A stretch of DNA of 34,697 bases from Lentisphaeria bacterium (GCA_016288215.1 JAEEYQ010000028.1:1-34697), one strand, 5' to 3'. Shown: positions 22,538 through 30,329, counted from the first letter of the stretch. Notes: generated by a model not told the origin, from the letters alone. Program-made: numbers and translations.

Positions 22538-23350
22538 TCATAAGTTCCTCTTAGACAAGGCTTTATGATAAATTGGACCGACAAAGCGGTTCAGCGGGAA
22601 GGACTCCTCCAGACCAGCCCGCACGAAGGCGTGGGCGATGGCGACGGCGTCTTTCATGGCGGTGCCTTTGCCCAGTTCCGCCGCGATGCAGGCGGAGAAG
22701 GAGCAGCCTGCGCCGTGGGTCCATGCGGTGGTCAGTTTGGTGTCCCGCCACCATGTGAATTCGTTGCCGTCATAGAGCAGATCGGCGACGCTGCCGTCCT
22801 GGAAGACCCGCGGCGCCTTGATGGCCACATGTTTGGCTCCCGCCTTGTGGATGCGACGGGCGGCCTCGCAAAGCTCCTCCTCCGTGCGGAGCTCGCCCAT
22901 GCCCGCCAGCTGAGCCGCCTCGAAGGCATTTGGAGTCACAACATCCGCAATGGGAAGCAGATAGTCAATCATCGCCTGAGTGTTTTCGGGGAAGAGGGCC
23001 TCCGTGGTGCCTTTGCAGACCATGACGGGGTCGATGACTATCTTCGGAATGCGGTTGGCGGCAAGAAACTCGCCGGCGGTCCGAATGATGTCCACGGTGG
23101 GAAGCATGCCGGTCTTGGCCGCCGCCACCTCATCAACGCCTGGCCGGATGGTGGCCATCTGGGAGCGGATCATTTCCAAATCCACGGGACGAACCAGATG
23201 GGCCCAGTTTTCGGGACTCATGGCCACCAGAACGGTCACCACGCTCATGCCGTACACATCCCGCTCCTGAAAGGTCTTCAGGTCGGCCTGGATGCCGGCG
23301 CCGCCGCTGCAGTCCGAACCTGCGATCGTCAACACTTTTTTCGGTGTCAT
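22538..23350 (-). CDS. pdxK: Pyridoxal kinase, dual-cysteine (PdxK/ThiD-like) type
   Basis: A 270-residue ribokinase-fold kinase. The N-terminus KKVLTIAGSDCSGGAGIQAD and the motif AAKTGML are shared by ThiD and the ThiD-like pyridoxal kinases. Two features favour the pyridoxal kinase of Bacillus and Staphylococcus: Cys112 in DPVMVCKG, on the lid, and Cys216 in THGAGCSFSA, at the anion hole. It would phosphorylate pyridoxal, pyridoxine or pyridoxamine to the vitamin B6 cofactor forms, though hydroxymethylpyrimidine kinase activity is possible. The ATG at 23348-23350 is preferred because GGAG lies six bases upstream; a TTG at 23386 or ATG at 23356 are alternatives. First gene of the pdxK-HNH-yigZ operon, divergent from the fucosidase. 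Confidence 0.85.
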   Translation of the reverse strand: MTPKKVLTIAGSDCSGGAGIQADLKTFQERDVYGMSVVTVLVAMSPENWAHLVRPVDLEMIRSQMATIRPGVDEVAAAKTGMLPTVDIIRTAGEFLAANRIPKIVIDPVMVCKGTTEALFPENTQAMIDYLLPIADVVTPNAFEAAQLAGMGELRTEEELCEAARRIHKAGAKHVAIKAPRVFQDGSVADLLYDGNEFTWWRDTKLTTAWTHGAGCSFSACIAAELGKGTAMKDAVAIAHAFVRAGLEESFPLNRFVGPIYHKALSKRNL

Positions 23351-23420
23351 GTTCATCTCCAATTTGGTGGTTTCGATGGCCGTCAACCCCTCCTGTGGGC
23401 CGTCGCCGTCCTTCTCTTCT

Positions 23421-23442
23421 ATACCACTTTAATATAATGCCA
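23421..23442 (-). promoter_or_regulatory. Conserved upstream element, copy 2 (pdxK)
   Basis: The partner of the element at 20811-20832, here about 70 bases upstream of the pdxK start and in the same orientation to its gene. The core TAATATAATGCCA (plus strand) is identical in both. Confidence 0.5.
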
Positions 23443-23490
23443 TAAGACGAAATGACATCTGGGAAACGGACCGATTTCACCGTTTGGCAT

Positions 23491-23518
23491 TTGCATATTG
23501 GCGAAAAGGGAATATGAT
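23491..23518 (+). promoter_or_regulatory. Candidate promoter of the fucosidase-PHP operon
   Basis: TTGCAT (23491-23496) and TATGAT (23513-23518) are separated by 16 bases, close to a sigma-70 promoter. They lie 60 bases before the fucosidase start in the divergent gap shared with pdxK. Confidence 0.4.
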
Positions 23519-23579
23519 AATGCGAGTCTTCGCGTTGGGCGGGACCATCATGAAAAAATTGGAGCAAGGAGTCGATTCT

Positions 23580-24863
23580 ATGGCAACGTATGGACATGGC
23601 GACACGACATGGTTCACCCATGACCGCTTTGGAATGTTCATTCATTGGGGGCTGTATTCCATGCCCGCGCGGCATGAGTGGATACGGAACTACGAGCAGA
23701 TCAGCAATGAGGACTATCAGATCTATTTTGACCTGTTCAATCCGGACATGTTCTGCCCGAAGGAGTGGGCCAAGGCCGCCCGTGAAGCCGGCATGAAATA
23801 TTTCGTCATCACCACCAAACATCATGAGGGCTTCTGCCTTTGGGATTCCAAATACACCGACTACAAGGCGCCTAACACGCCTGCGGGACGGGACTTGCTG
23901 CGCGAGGTCGTGGACGCTTTCCGCGCCGAGGGGCTCCATGTGGGCTTCTACTACTCCCTGATTGACTGGCACCATCCGGACTTCACGTTGGACCACATTC
24001 ATCCCATGCGCAACAAGGTCAATCCCGAGGAGTTCAACAAGGGACGGAATCTGAAGCGCTACGCGAAATACATGCGGGACCAGGTGACGGAGCTGCTGAC
24101 CAACTACGGCAAAATCGACATCCTGTGGTTCGATTTCAGCTATCCAGGCGAGAACGGCAAGGGCCGCGACCAATGGGAGTCCGAAAAGCTGATCAAGCTC
24201 GTGCGTAAGCTGCAGCCGAACATCATTGTGGACAACCGGCTGGACTTGCCCGGCTCCGGAGACATCGTCACTCCCGAACAGTTCACGCCAGACAGCTGCA
24301 TGGTGGACGAAAACGGCAAGCCGCTGGTTTGGGAAGGATGCCAAACCTTCTCTGGCTCATGGGGTTACCATCGGGATGAAGCCAGCTGGAAGACGCCGAA
24401 GATGTGCATCGAGATGCTCATCAACCATGTGTCGCGGGGCGGCAATCTGCTCATGAATGTGGGTCCCACCTCCCGTGGCTATCTGGACTCCCGCGCCATG
24501 GACCGTCTGGGCGCCTTCGCCGCATGGATGAAATACCACTCCCGCTCCATCTATGGCTGCGGTCTCGCCCCCAAGGGACTGGTGGCGCCGCCGGACTGCC
24601 GCTACACCTACAACGCGGAGCGCAACTGCCTCTATCTCCATCTGTTCGCATGGCCCTTTAAGCATGTCCATCTGAACGGCTTAGGAGACAAGATCAAATA
24701 TGCTCAGCTCTTGGCCGATGGCAGCGAAATCCGCTACCGCGTCAATTCCAAAGGCGATGCGCTGAACAGCGCGTCCCCCGAAAACGCCGCCACATTGGAG
24801 CTGCCGATTCTGCTTCCCGCCGCCTGCGGTGAGGTTCCAGTGATAGAAATTTTCCTTAAGTAA
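23580..24863 (+). CDS. Alpha-L-fucosidase, GH29, cytoplasmic
   Basis: A 427-residue retaining alpha-L-fucosidase of family GH29. Landmarks are FGMFIHWGLYSMPARHEW (~17-34), KHHEGFCLWDS (~80-90), GFYYSLIDWHHPDF (~122-135), the nucleophile Asp185 in ILWFDFSYPG, and GGNLLMNVGPTSRG near the end of the barrel. A short C-terminal beta domain follows. It would release L-fucose from small fucosides. The ATG at 23580 has AAGGAG eight bases upstream; the open frame reaches back to 23484. With no signal peptide it should act in the cytoplasm on imported oligosaccharides, feeding fucose to Fkp encoded at 14382-17342. The PHP-domain gene follows 71 bases later on the same strand. Confidence 0.92.
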   Translation: MATYGHGDTTWFTHDRFGMFIHWGLYSMPARHEWIRNYEQISNEDYQIYFDLFNPDMFCPKEWAKAAREAGMKYFVITTKHHEGFCLWDSKYTDYKAPNTPAGRDLLREVVDAFRAEGLHVGFYYSLIDWHHPDFTLDHIHPMRNKVNPEEFNKGRNLKRYAKYMRDQVTELLTNYGKIDILWFDFSYPGENGKGRDQWESEKLIKLVRKLQPNIIVDNRLDLPGSGDIVTPEQFTPDSCMVDENGKPLVWEGCQTFSGSWGYHRDEASWKTPKMCIEMLINHVSRGGNLLMNVGPTSRGYLDSRAMDRLGAFAAWMKYHSRSIYGCGLAPKGLVAPPDCRYTYNAERNCLYLHLFAWPFKHVHLNGLGDKIKYAQLLADGSEIRYRVNSKGDALNSASPENAATLELPILLPAACGEVPVIEIFLK

Positions 24864-24876
24864 TTGATGGTCAATG

Positions 24877-24907
24877 GTCTCCGCAAAGCCTTGCGGTGCG
24901 GGGACCA
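24877..24907 (+). other. Intercistronic hairpin between fucosidase and PHP genes
   Basis: CCGCAA (24881-24886) and TTGCGG (24891-24896) form a stem with a 4-nt loop, extended imperfectly by outer GGTC/GACC. There is no T run, so it is more likely an mRNA-processing or stability hairpin than a terminator. Confidence 0.4.
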
Positions 24908-24934
24908 GAGACAAAACCAACCCAAGGAACGATC

Positions 24935-25846
24935 ATGATTGATTTTTACGGAAACAGGCTGAACACCTACAAGGCTTCTCTTCATACGCATTCCACCAAT
25001 TCGGACGGCAGTTACTCCCCCGACAAGGTCATTGAGTTGTATAAGGGCCAAGGCTATGATGTTCTTGCCTTTACAGACCATGGTTTCGTGACCAAGACCG
25101 CCGAGTTGGACGGCAAGGGGATGACGCTCATCCAAAGTCTGGAGATGCATCCCAAAAGCCCCAGCCCCAACTCGCCGTGGCATTTAGTCGCGTTGAACGT
25201 GTCGGATCAGTTCATGTACGATTCCCAACGCGAGGCGCAGTCGCTCATCGACTATGCCGTCGCCGATGGCGCCATGGTCATCTGCGCCCATCCCTATTGG
25301 TGCGGCTTCACCTCCGCGCAGATTGCCGCCCTGAAGAACATCTCCGCCATTGAGGTCTATAACACGAGCACGCGGTACATCGGCCGTCAGTTCAGCATGC
25401 AGACATGGGACGAACTTTCCGACATGGGCCATGTCTATCCCGTTACTGCCGTGGATGATATGCATTCATCCCATGATTTGTTCAGAGGGTGGACGGTCAT
25501 CGCGGCGGCGGACAAGTCCATCGGCAGCGTCATGGACGCCCTGAAGCATGGCCGCTTCTACGCCACCATGGGGCCGGAGTTCACGCGGCTTTCCTATAAG
25601 GACCATGTCTTTGAGGCATCCTTCTCCCCCTGCTGCGAAGTCATCGGCCTCACAAATCCGCCGCGGGGCTTCTGCGTGGCTGTGGAGGACAAAGATGGCT
25701 ATGGCACGGGCACCGAGACCCTTACGGAATGCCGCATCAAGATTCCTGTCAACGAACAGTCGGACCGCTGGTTCCGGCTACAGATTAAGGACGAAAAGGG
25801 ACGTTACGCCTGGTCAGCTCCCATCGTCATTCCCGCCGGCCAGTAG
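24935..25846 (+). CDS. PHP-domain metal-dependent phosphoesterase-like protein
   Basis: A 303-residue protein with a PHP (polymerase and histidinol phosphatase) domain. Metal-site motifs are SLHTHSTNSDGSYSP (His17, His19), FTDHG (Asp48, His49), SLEMH, ICAHPYW and AVDDMHS. The last ~80 residues are beta-rich (CRIKIPVNEQSDRWFRLQIKDEKGRYAWSAPIVI), a C-terminal beta domain often attached to PHP proteins in carbohydrate loci. The start at 24935 has AAGGA upstream; the frame reaches back to 24896. No signal peptide. Placed behind the fucosidase, it may act on a phosphorylated sugar or related ester, but its substrate is unknown. Confidence 0.85.
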   Translation: MIDFYGNRLNTYKASLHTHSTNSDGSYSPDKVIELYKGQGYDVLAFTDHGFVTKTAELDGKGMTLIQSLEMHPKSPSPNSPWHLVALNVSDQFMYDSQREAQSLIDYAVADGAMVICAHPYWCGFTSAQIAALKNISAIEVYNTSTRYIGRQFSMQTWDELSDMGHVYPVTAVDDMHSSHDLFRGWTVIAAADKSIGSVMDALKHGRFYATMGPEFTRLSYKDHVFEASFSPCCEVIGLTNPPRGFCVAVEDKDGYGTGTETLTECRIKIPVNEQSDRWFRLQIKDEKGRYAWSAPIVIPAGQ

Positions 25847-25876
25847 GTTGTGCGATTGTGTAACCTGTTGCGGATT

Positions 25877-25974
25877 AGCTAGCTAGCATCTAGAAGCTCT
25901 AGCAGCTATAGAAGCTATAGAAGCTCTAGATGCTCTAGATAAAATTCCTAATTTCTAATTCCTAATTCCTAATT
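25877..25974. repeat. Composite repeat: five 9-mers plus heptads between convergent genes
   Basis: After GCTAGCTAGC, five to six 9-nt units (CTAGAAGCT, CTAGCAGCT, ATAGAAGCT, ATAGAAGCT, CTAGATGCT) run to about 25939. They are followed by 7-nt units (CCTAATT, TCTAATT, CCTAATT, CCTAATT) at 25947-25974. It lies between the convergent PHP and methyltransferase genes. It is the best-preserved copy of the composite element. Confidence 0.85.
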
Positions 25975-25999
25975 ATCAACAACTGCCAACTATTAACTG

Positions 26000-26857
26000 C
26001 TAACTGTTCCATGCAAGGCATGCATAGCTGCCAGAGGGGATTTCGAGACAGGGCGGCTTGCCTTCTATGACCATTTCCCCCTTTTCCTTGACGGTGGCGC
26101 TAGGGAAGTGCTGACGGAGCAGATGCTCCAACACAATGGGCGTGTAGCCAGGGGTGTGGCATGTCATGAAGAGGAAGAACGGGGCCGGAGAGAGCACGTC
26201 CCGACACAGGGACAGGATTTCCTGCAGATGGTAGTCGATTTTGAACAGCTCCTGATTGGTGCCGCGGCCAAAACTGGGGGGATCCAAAATGATGCCGTCA
26301 TATTTCCGCCCTCGGCGGACTTCCCGTTTCAGAAATTTGGTCACATCGTCCACAATCCAGCGGATGGGAGCGTCTTCCAGATGGTTCAACGCGGCGTTGG
26401 CATGGGCCCAGTCCACCATTTTTCGTGAGGCGTCAAGATGACAGACCTCGCATCCAGCCTTGGCCAAGACCAATGTGGCGCCGCCTGAATAGGCAAACAG
26501 ATTCAGAATGGACGGACGGCGGGTGCCGTTGACCGCCTCCAACCGCCGTCGCATCCACCGCCAGGCAATGGCATGCTCCGGAAAGATGCCCACATGGCCG
26601 AAATCCGTCGTCTTCAGCCAGAAGGTCAGCTCGTCCATCGTGCATTTCCAGCCATCGGAGGGAAAGGCGCCCTGAAATTGCCACCCCTGATGGTTTTCCC
26701 TTGTGAAACTGGCGTTTGCCGCTTGCCATAGGGATTCCGGCAGGGCAGGGGCCCAGACAGCCTGCGCACAGGGGCGGTCCAAAACGTAGGGGCCAAATCG
26801 CTCCAGTTTGCGGCCGTTTCCAGAATCCAACAACTCATATTGCATGTTCATCTGCAT
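26000..26857 (-). CDS. Class I SAM-dependent (RlmI/RlmK-like) methyltransferase
   Basis: A 285-residue Rossmann-fold methyltransferase related to the catalytic part of the 23S rRNA cytosine methyltransferases RlmI and RlmK. SAM-binding motif I is ILNLFAYSGGATLVLAKAG, motif II is CHLDASRKMVDWA, and motif IV is YDGIILDPPSFGRG. FMTCHTPGYTP follows. The N-terminal ~80 residues are not the PUA domain of full-length RlmI; they form a short lead-in (FGPYVLDRPCAQAVW). The target is probably rRNA, unproven. Three ATG codons (26857, 26851, 26845) compete; none has a strong Shine-Dalgarno and the longest is given. Last gene of the manC-NUDIX-desulfurase strand run, separated from the desulfurase by a composite repeat. 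Confidence 0.82.
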   Translation of the reverse strand: MQMNMQYELLDSGNGRKLERFGPYVLDRPCAQAVWAPALPESLWQAANASFTRENHQGWQFQGAFPSDGWKCTMDELTFWLKTTDFGHVGIFPEHAIAWRWMRRRLEAVNGTRRPSILNLFAYSGGATLVLAKAGCEVCHLDASRKMVDWAHANAALNHLEDAPIRWIVDDVTKFLKREVRRGRKYDGIILDPPSFGRGTNQELFKIDYHLQEILSLCRDVLSPAPFFLFMTCHTPGYTPIVLEHLLRQHFPSATVKEKGEMVIEGKPPCLEIPSGSYACLAWNS

Positions 26858-26872
26858 CTTTCACATCCACAA

Positions 26873-26910
26873 CTAGCTGGCCCTAGAAGGCTCTAGACAT
26901 TTCCTAATTC
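26873..26910. repeat. Degenerate composite repeat (9-mers plus one heptad)
   Basis: Three CTAG tetramers (CTAGCTGGC, CCTAGAAGG, CTCTAGAC) on a 9-nt spacing are followed by TTCCTAATTCTTC. It is a short, worn copy of the elements at 21492-21580 and 25877-25974, located between the desulfurase stop and the methyltransferase start. Confidence 0.6.
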
Positions 26911-26917
26911 TTCAGTA

Positions 26918-28033
26918 TCAATAGTTTCTGACGACTTGCGGAAGGGCATGGAGCAGGGCGGCGATGTCCTCTGCCGTGGAGGCGTAGCCGAAACTGACCC
27001 GCAGCATGCCGCGGGCGGTCGTTTCGTCGACACCCATGGCCCGAAGAACGTGACTGGTTTCCTTTGTCTCTGCGGAGCAAGCACTTCCAGAAGAAACGAT
27101 GATTTGATGATCGGCCGCCAGCAGCCGCATGAGCACCGCTCCATCATAGCCCTTTAGGGCGAAGGCGTTGATGCCGTCATAGCCGTCGATAGGGGAAAGC
27201 CGCCGATAGCCGGGCAGGGCAAGGGATTCCAACCCATCCCAAAGCATTGTTGCAAGTTGTTTTATATGAGCATGTTCTGACTTTGATTGAGGGACGGCCA
27301 ATTCCACGGCGTCCACAAAAAGCAGAATGCCCACAAGATCCAACGTTCCGGAGCGGAAGCCGCCCTGCTGGCCGCCCCCAAGCAGCATGGGAGACAATGG
27401 ACAGTCGTTGCGGACGATGAGTGCCCCCACGGCCGCCGGACCACCGATTTTCCGCGAAGAGAGCACCACGGCGTCCAGTTTCGCCTCTTGCCACAGCAGG
27501 GGACAGCGGGTGAAGCTTTGGGAGGCATCCACTAGCAGCCGGCTATGGGGTGGCAGGGCGTTGCGGATGGCCGTAAGATCCTGAATGGCACCGGTTTCGT
27601 TGTTCAGATGACAGACCGCGAGACAACGGGACGACATGGAGTCCGTCAACGCAAGAACGGAAAGGTCAATGCGTCCATGGGCGTCAAGAGGCAGCAGTTT
27701 GGCATCCTTTTGGCTGAGGGCAGTCTTCAGCATGGCGGGATGGGCTCCGGCATCGGTCCAAAGGGGGATTTGGGCCTTTTGCAGGGAGGAAATGGCCAGA
27801 TTCAGTGCTTCCGTGCTGCCGGAGGTCCAGAGAATGCGGCATTGCGATTCATCGGCGCCCAACACGTTCAGAAGCCGCCGCTGCGCAGTCAGCAGCGCCC
27901 GCCGCAGCTGTTCTGCGTAACAGGTTCCGCCGTGGGGATTTCCGCCGTAGCGGCGGCAATAGTCGCCATACCGTTCGGCAATCTCCGGACGGACGGGCGA
28001 GGTGGCGGCATAGTCCAGATAGTGCATGTCCAT
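26918..28033 (-). CDS. Cysteine desulfurase (NifS/IscS family)
   Basis: A 371-residue PLP-dependent aminotransferase-fold enzyme that takes sulfur from L-cysteine for Fe-S clusters or thiolated tRNA. Features: YLDYAATSPVRPE at the N-terminus, SGSTEALNLAI (~71-81), HLNNETGAIQ (~142-151), Asp169 in LLVDASQS, the PLP lysine Lys195 in SSRKIGGPAAVG, and the persulfide cysteine Cys319 in SSGSACSAET. The residue before the PLP lysine is Arg rather than the usual His (family: S.HK..GP). The active-site loop is of the longer, IscS/NifS kind. It starts three bases after the NUDIX gene stop, so the two are translated together. Confidence 0.9.
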   Translation of the reverse strand: MDMHYLDYAATSPVRPEIAERYGDYCRRYGGNPHGGTCYAEQLRRALLTAQRRLLNVLGADESQCRILWTSGSTEALNLAISSLQKAQIPLWTDAGAHPAMLKTALSQKDAKLLPLDAHGRIDLSVLALTDSMSSRCLAVCHLNNETGAIQDLTAIRNALPPHSRLLVDASQSFTRCPLLWQEAKLDAVVLSSRKIGGPAAVGALIVRNDCPLSPMLLGGGQQGGFRSGTLDLVGILLFVDAVELAVPQSKSEHAHIKQLATMLWDGLESLALPGYRRLSPIDGYDGINAFALKGYDGAVLMRLLAADHQIIVSSGSACSAETKETSHVLRAMGVDETTARGMLRVSFGYASTAEDIAALLHALPQVVRNY

Positions 28034-28036
28034 GGC

Positions 28037-28531
28037 CTACAGGCGGGAATAGCTCCACGAAAGGGGCTTGTCGTTGTGATAGGGCATATAGCCATGGAAG
28101 GGGCGGGGATCGTCGTCAAAGACCAGCGGCAGAAAATGGCGATCTCCCTCCCACATCGGCAGTTCCATCAGCCGGTCACGATCGACCCATTGGAGGGGGC
28201 CCTCGTTGCTGCTGGCTGCCACATGGCCTTCAAATGCCTCCACGAGAAAGACAAAGGCAAGCCAGTCCTCTCCCTTGGGGCCAAAGCCGGTCCAATTCAC
28301 GGTGCCCCGTAAGGTCATGCGGGTCACCTGAATTCCGGCCTCTTCGCGAATCTCCCGAATCATGCAGGAGGCGATGTCCTCTTGGGGTTCCATGTGCCCG
28401 CCGAGGCCATTGTATTTGCCAAACTGCTCGTCATCCTTGCGGAAAACCCGATAAGTCATGAGAACCTTGCGCTTGTCCGGAGAGAGGACATAGCCCAAGG
28501 TGCTCATGATGGGACAATAGTTCGTTGACAT
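28037..28531 (-). CDS. NUDIX hydrolase (MutT-like)
   Basis: A 164-residue NUDIX hydrolase. The Nudix box fits G-x5-E-x7-REUxEExGU exactly at residues 45-67 (GHMEPQE at its start, REIREEAGI at its end). The fold before it (MSTLGYVLSPDKRKVLMTYR) and after it (FVFLVEAFEGH, EGPLQWVDRDRLMELPMWEGDRHFLPLVF) resembles 8-oxo-dGTP diphosphatases of the MutT/YtkD type, so nucleotide-pool cleaning is likely, but the substrate is not fixed by sequence. The second ATG (28507) is an alternative start; neither has a clear Shine-Dalgarno. A pair of competing hairpins lies between manC and this gene. Confidence 0.88.
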   Translation of the reverse strand: MSTNYCPIMSTLGYVLSPDKRKVLMTYRVFRKDDEQFGKYNGLGGHMEPQEDIASCMIREIREEAGIQVTRMTLRGTVNWTGFGPKGEDWLAFVFLVEAFEGHVAASSNEGPLQWVDRDRLMELPMWEGDRHFLPLVFDDDPRPFHGYMPYHNDKPLSWSYSRL

Positions 28532-28544
28532 AGGAGTAATATGT

Positions 28545-28581
28545 AAGTCATTGCCCCTGAATGACTTGCGAATCAGGGGCA
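28545..28581 (-). promoter_or_regulatory. Two mutually exclusive hairpins between manC and the NUDIX gene
   Basis: Stem A pairs AAGTCATT (28545-28552) with AATGACTT (28560-28567). Stem B pairs TGCCCCTGA (28552-28560) with TCAGGGGCA (28573-28581). Both stems are perfect but cannot form together because stem A's right arm lies in stem B's loop and both use 28552 and 28560. There is no T run. This could attenuate or process the manC-NUDIX transcript. Confidence 0.4.
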
Positions 28582-28599
28582 GGGGAGGCCGACAGGAGA

Positions 28600-29703
28600 C
28601 TACAGCTGCGTCGCCCCGCGGTCCCGCAGAGTGACCACCACGTTGCGGACCTCTTGGGCGCGATCCTTCGGCAGAACCAGCACGGCATCGTCGCTGACCA
28701 CCACGATCATGTCCTTCAGTCCCACGGCACTGACCGCGATTTTCCGCTGGCCGGGGGCGTTGTACACGATGCTGTCCGAGCAGTCCAACAGCACGGGGTC
28801 GCCCACGCGGACGTTGCCCGAATTGTCCTTTGAGAAGGTGCGGTCAAGGGCGTCCCATGAGCCCACATCGTCCCAAATGAAGTTTCCGGGGATGACCATG
28901 ACGTTGCGGGCCTTTTCCATGAGGGCGTAGTCGATGGAGATGTTGGGCAGGGCGTCGAAGATGCGGTCGGCGCGTTCAGGGGCATTGCCCATCAGTGCAT
29001 CTGTAAGATCCTCAAGGGTTTCCGCCATAACCGGATTGGCCTTGCCAAATTCGTTTTGGAAGGTGGAGAGCCGCCAGAAGAACATGCCGCTGTTCCAGTA
29101 GAAACGGCCGGAGGCGATGTATTTGGCCGCATCTTCCGGGCGGGGCTTCTCTCTGAAGCTGGCCACGGGGAACAGAGGAATCTTGGAATCCTTCACCATG
29201 GAGGGCGCGTTCTGCGCCACTTCGATGTAGCCGTATCCCGTCTCCGGCCGCACGGGCTGGATGCCGATGGTGACCAATGCGGGATTCGCCTCTGCAGCCT
29301 CCAGCGCGGCGCACACGGTGTCCACGAATGGCACGGTGTCCGGAATGCGCTGATCGGCCGTCAGCACGCCCATGGTCACTTCCTCTGGAGACAGATTGGT
29401 GCGCGCCAAAATGGTGGCGGCGGCGTAGATGAGGCAGCCGGCGGTGTTCCGCTTGCAGGGCTCCGCAATGACATTCTCCGACGGAATCCCCAGCCCCGCG
29501 TCCTGAATGGCCTTCTGAAGATGCTTGCTGGTCGCGACATAGATGTTCGCCGGCGGAACAATGGCCATGCTCCGCTCCACTGCCTCCTCCAACAGGGACT
29601 GGCCGCTGCCCGTCAACGTCAGCAGCTGTTTGGGATGATTGATGCGGGAAAGGGGCCAGAACCGCTCGCCGGCTCCACCGGCCATGATCACAATGACTTT
29701 CAT
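28600..29703 (-). CDS. manC: Mannose-1-phosphate guanylyltransferase
   Basis: A 367-residue nucleotidyltransferase making GDP-mannose from mannose-1-phosphate and GTP. Signatures are IMAGGAGERFWPLSRINHPKQLL at the N-terminus (nucleotide loop and Lys), AEPCKRNTAGCLIYAA (~80-95), GYGYIEV, the catalytic block FREKPRPEDAAKY, and FIWDDVGSWDAL. It is the short, single-domain form without a C-terminal isomerase domain. GDP-mannose would serve envelope glycans and, by the de novo route, GDP-fucose. AGGAG lies 11 bases before the ATG. First gene of a minus-strand run with the NUDIX, desulfurase and methyltransferase genes. Confidence 0.92.
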   Translation of the reverse strand: MKVIVIMAGGAGERFWPLSRINHPKQLLTLTGSGQSLLEEAVERSMAIVPPANIYVATSKHLQKAIQDAGLGIPSENVIAEPCKRNTAGCLIYAAATILARTNLSPEEVTMGVLTADQRIPDTVPFVDTVCAALEAAEANPALVTIGIQPVRPETGYGYIEVAQNAPSMVKDSKIPLFPVASFREKPRPEDAAKYIASGRFYWNSGMFFWRLSTFQNEFGKANPVMAETLEDLTDALMGNAPERADRIFDALPNISIDYALMEKARNVMVIPGNFIWDDVGSWDALDRTFSKDNSGNVRVGDPVLLDCSDSIVYNAPGQRKIAVSAVGLKDMIVVVSDDAVLVLPKDRAQEVRNVVVTLRDRGATQL

Positions 29704-29881
29704 AAGCGTCTCATCTCCTGTGTGTTATCTTTATTCACTTGGTCAGTGACTCCAAATTGTCTTTTGGGCAACCGTTAAAACTTATATCCTGTAACGAAAA
29801 GTTCAAAGTCCCTCGCCATTTTTTGCACAATTGGAGGAGATTCAGAGGGGGACCCCGCAATGTGTTTTTTCACTTCGTGAG

Positions 29882-29948
29882 ACGGGAGAGTGAATTAGGA
29901 ATGAGAAATTAGGAATGAGGAATTTTGTAAAGTGAAGAATGAAAAGTA
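29882..29948. repeat. Mosaic heptad array joining three heptamer families
   Basis: Reading from ACGGGAG, the 7-nt units pass from a GGGAGAC-like start through GTGAATT, AGGAATG, AGAAATT and AGGAATT to GTGAAGA and ATGAAAA, so all three repeat families occur in one frame. It sits in the 347-base divergent gap between manC and dinJ. The rest of that gap holds the dinJ promoter and no gene. Confidence 0.75.
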
Positions 29949-29987
29949 GCAATGGCTTTATCAATCCATCAAGCTCTAAATAACTGC

Positions 29988-30023
29988 TATTGCATTTGCA
30001 ATGCATTATTATTGCACTATATT
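29988..30023 (+). promoter_or_regulatory. dinJ-yafQ promoter with overlapping operator
   Basis: TTGCAA (29996-30001) and TATATT (30018-30023) with a 16-base spacer form a sigma-70-like promoter. A perfect inverted repeat, TGCATT-TGC-AATGCA (29991-30005), overlaps the -35 box, and TATTGCA half-sites occur at 29988 and 30010. This suits autorepression by the DinJ-YafQ complex. Confidence 0.55.
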
Positions 30024-30050
30024 TTGATAGGTTAACAAACAGGAGTATGC

Positions 30051-30329
30051 ATGAGTACCATGAATTTTTGTATTCGCATCGATGAGAACATCAAACGTGA
30101 CGCCGAGCAGATATTTGCGGAATTAGGGTTGTCTACCACCACTGCCATTACCATTTTTCTGAGGCAGGTCATACGTTCTCAAGGCATGCCCTTTGCGCTT
30201 AGCTTGCGACAGCCGACGCTGAAACCGGAGACATTGGCGGCTTTGAAAGAAGCCGAAGAACTTGCCAAACCCGGTTGTGGCAAAAGCTTTCAGACGATTG
30301 ATGAATTGCGTGCGGACTGGTTGTCGTGA
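30051..30329 (+). CDS. dinJ: DinJ/RelB-family antitoxin
   Basis: A 92-residue antitoxin of the RelB/DinJ family. The N-terminal ribbon-helix-helix is MNFCIRIDENIKRDAEQIFAELGLSTTTAITIFLRQVIRSQGMPF, matching DinJ closely. The C-terminal third (about residues 55-92) is the toxin-wrapping tail. It neutralises the YafQ toxin encoded next and, with it, should repress the promoter at 29988-30023. AGGAG five bases upstream supports the ATG at 30051. Its stop overlaps the toxin start by four bases (GTGA), as expected for a coupled pair. Confidence 0.92.
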   Translation: MSTMNFCIRIDENIKRDAEQIFAELGLSTTTAITIFLRQVIRSQGMPFALSLRQPTLKPETLAALKEAEELAKPGCGKSFQTIDELRADWLS

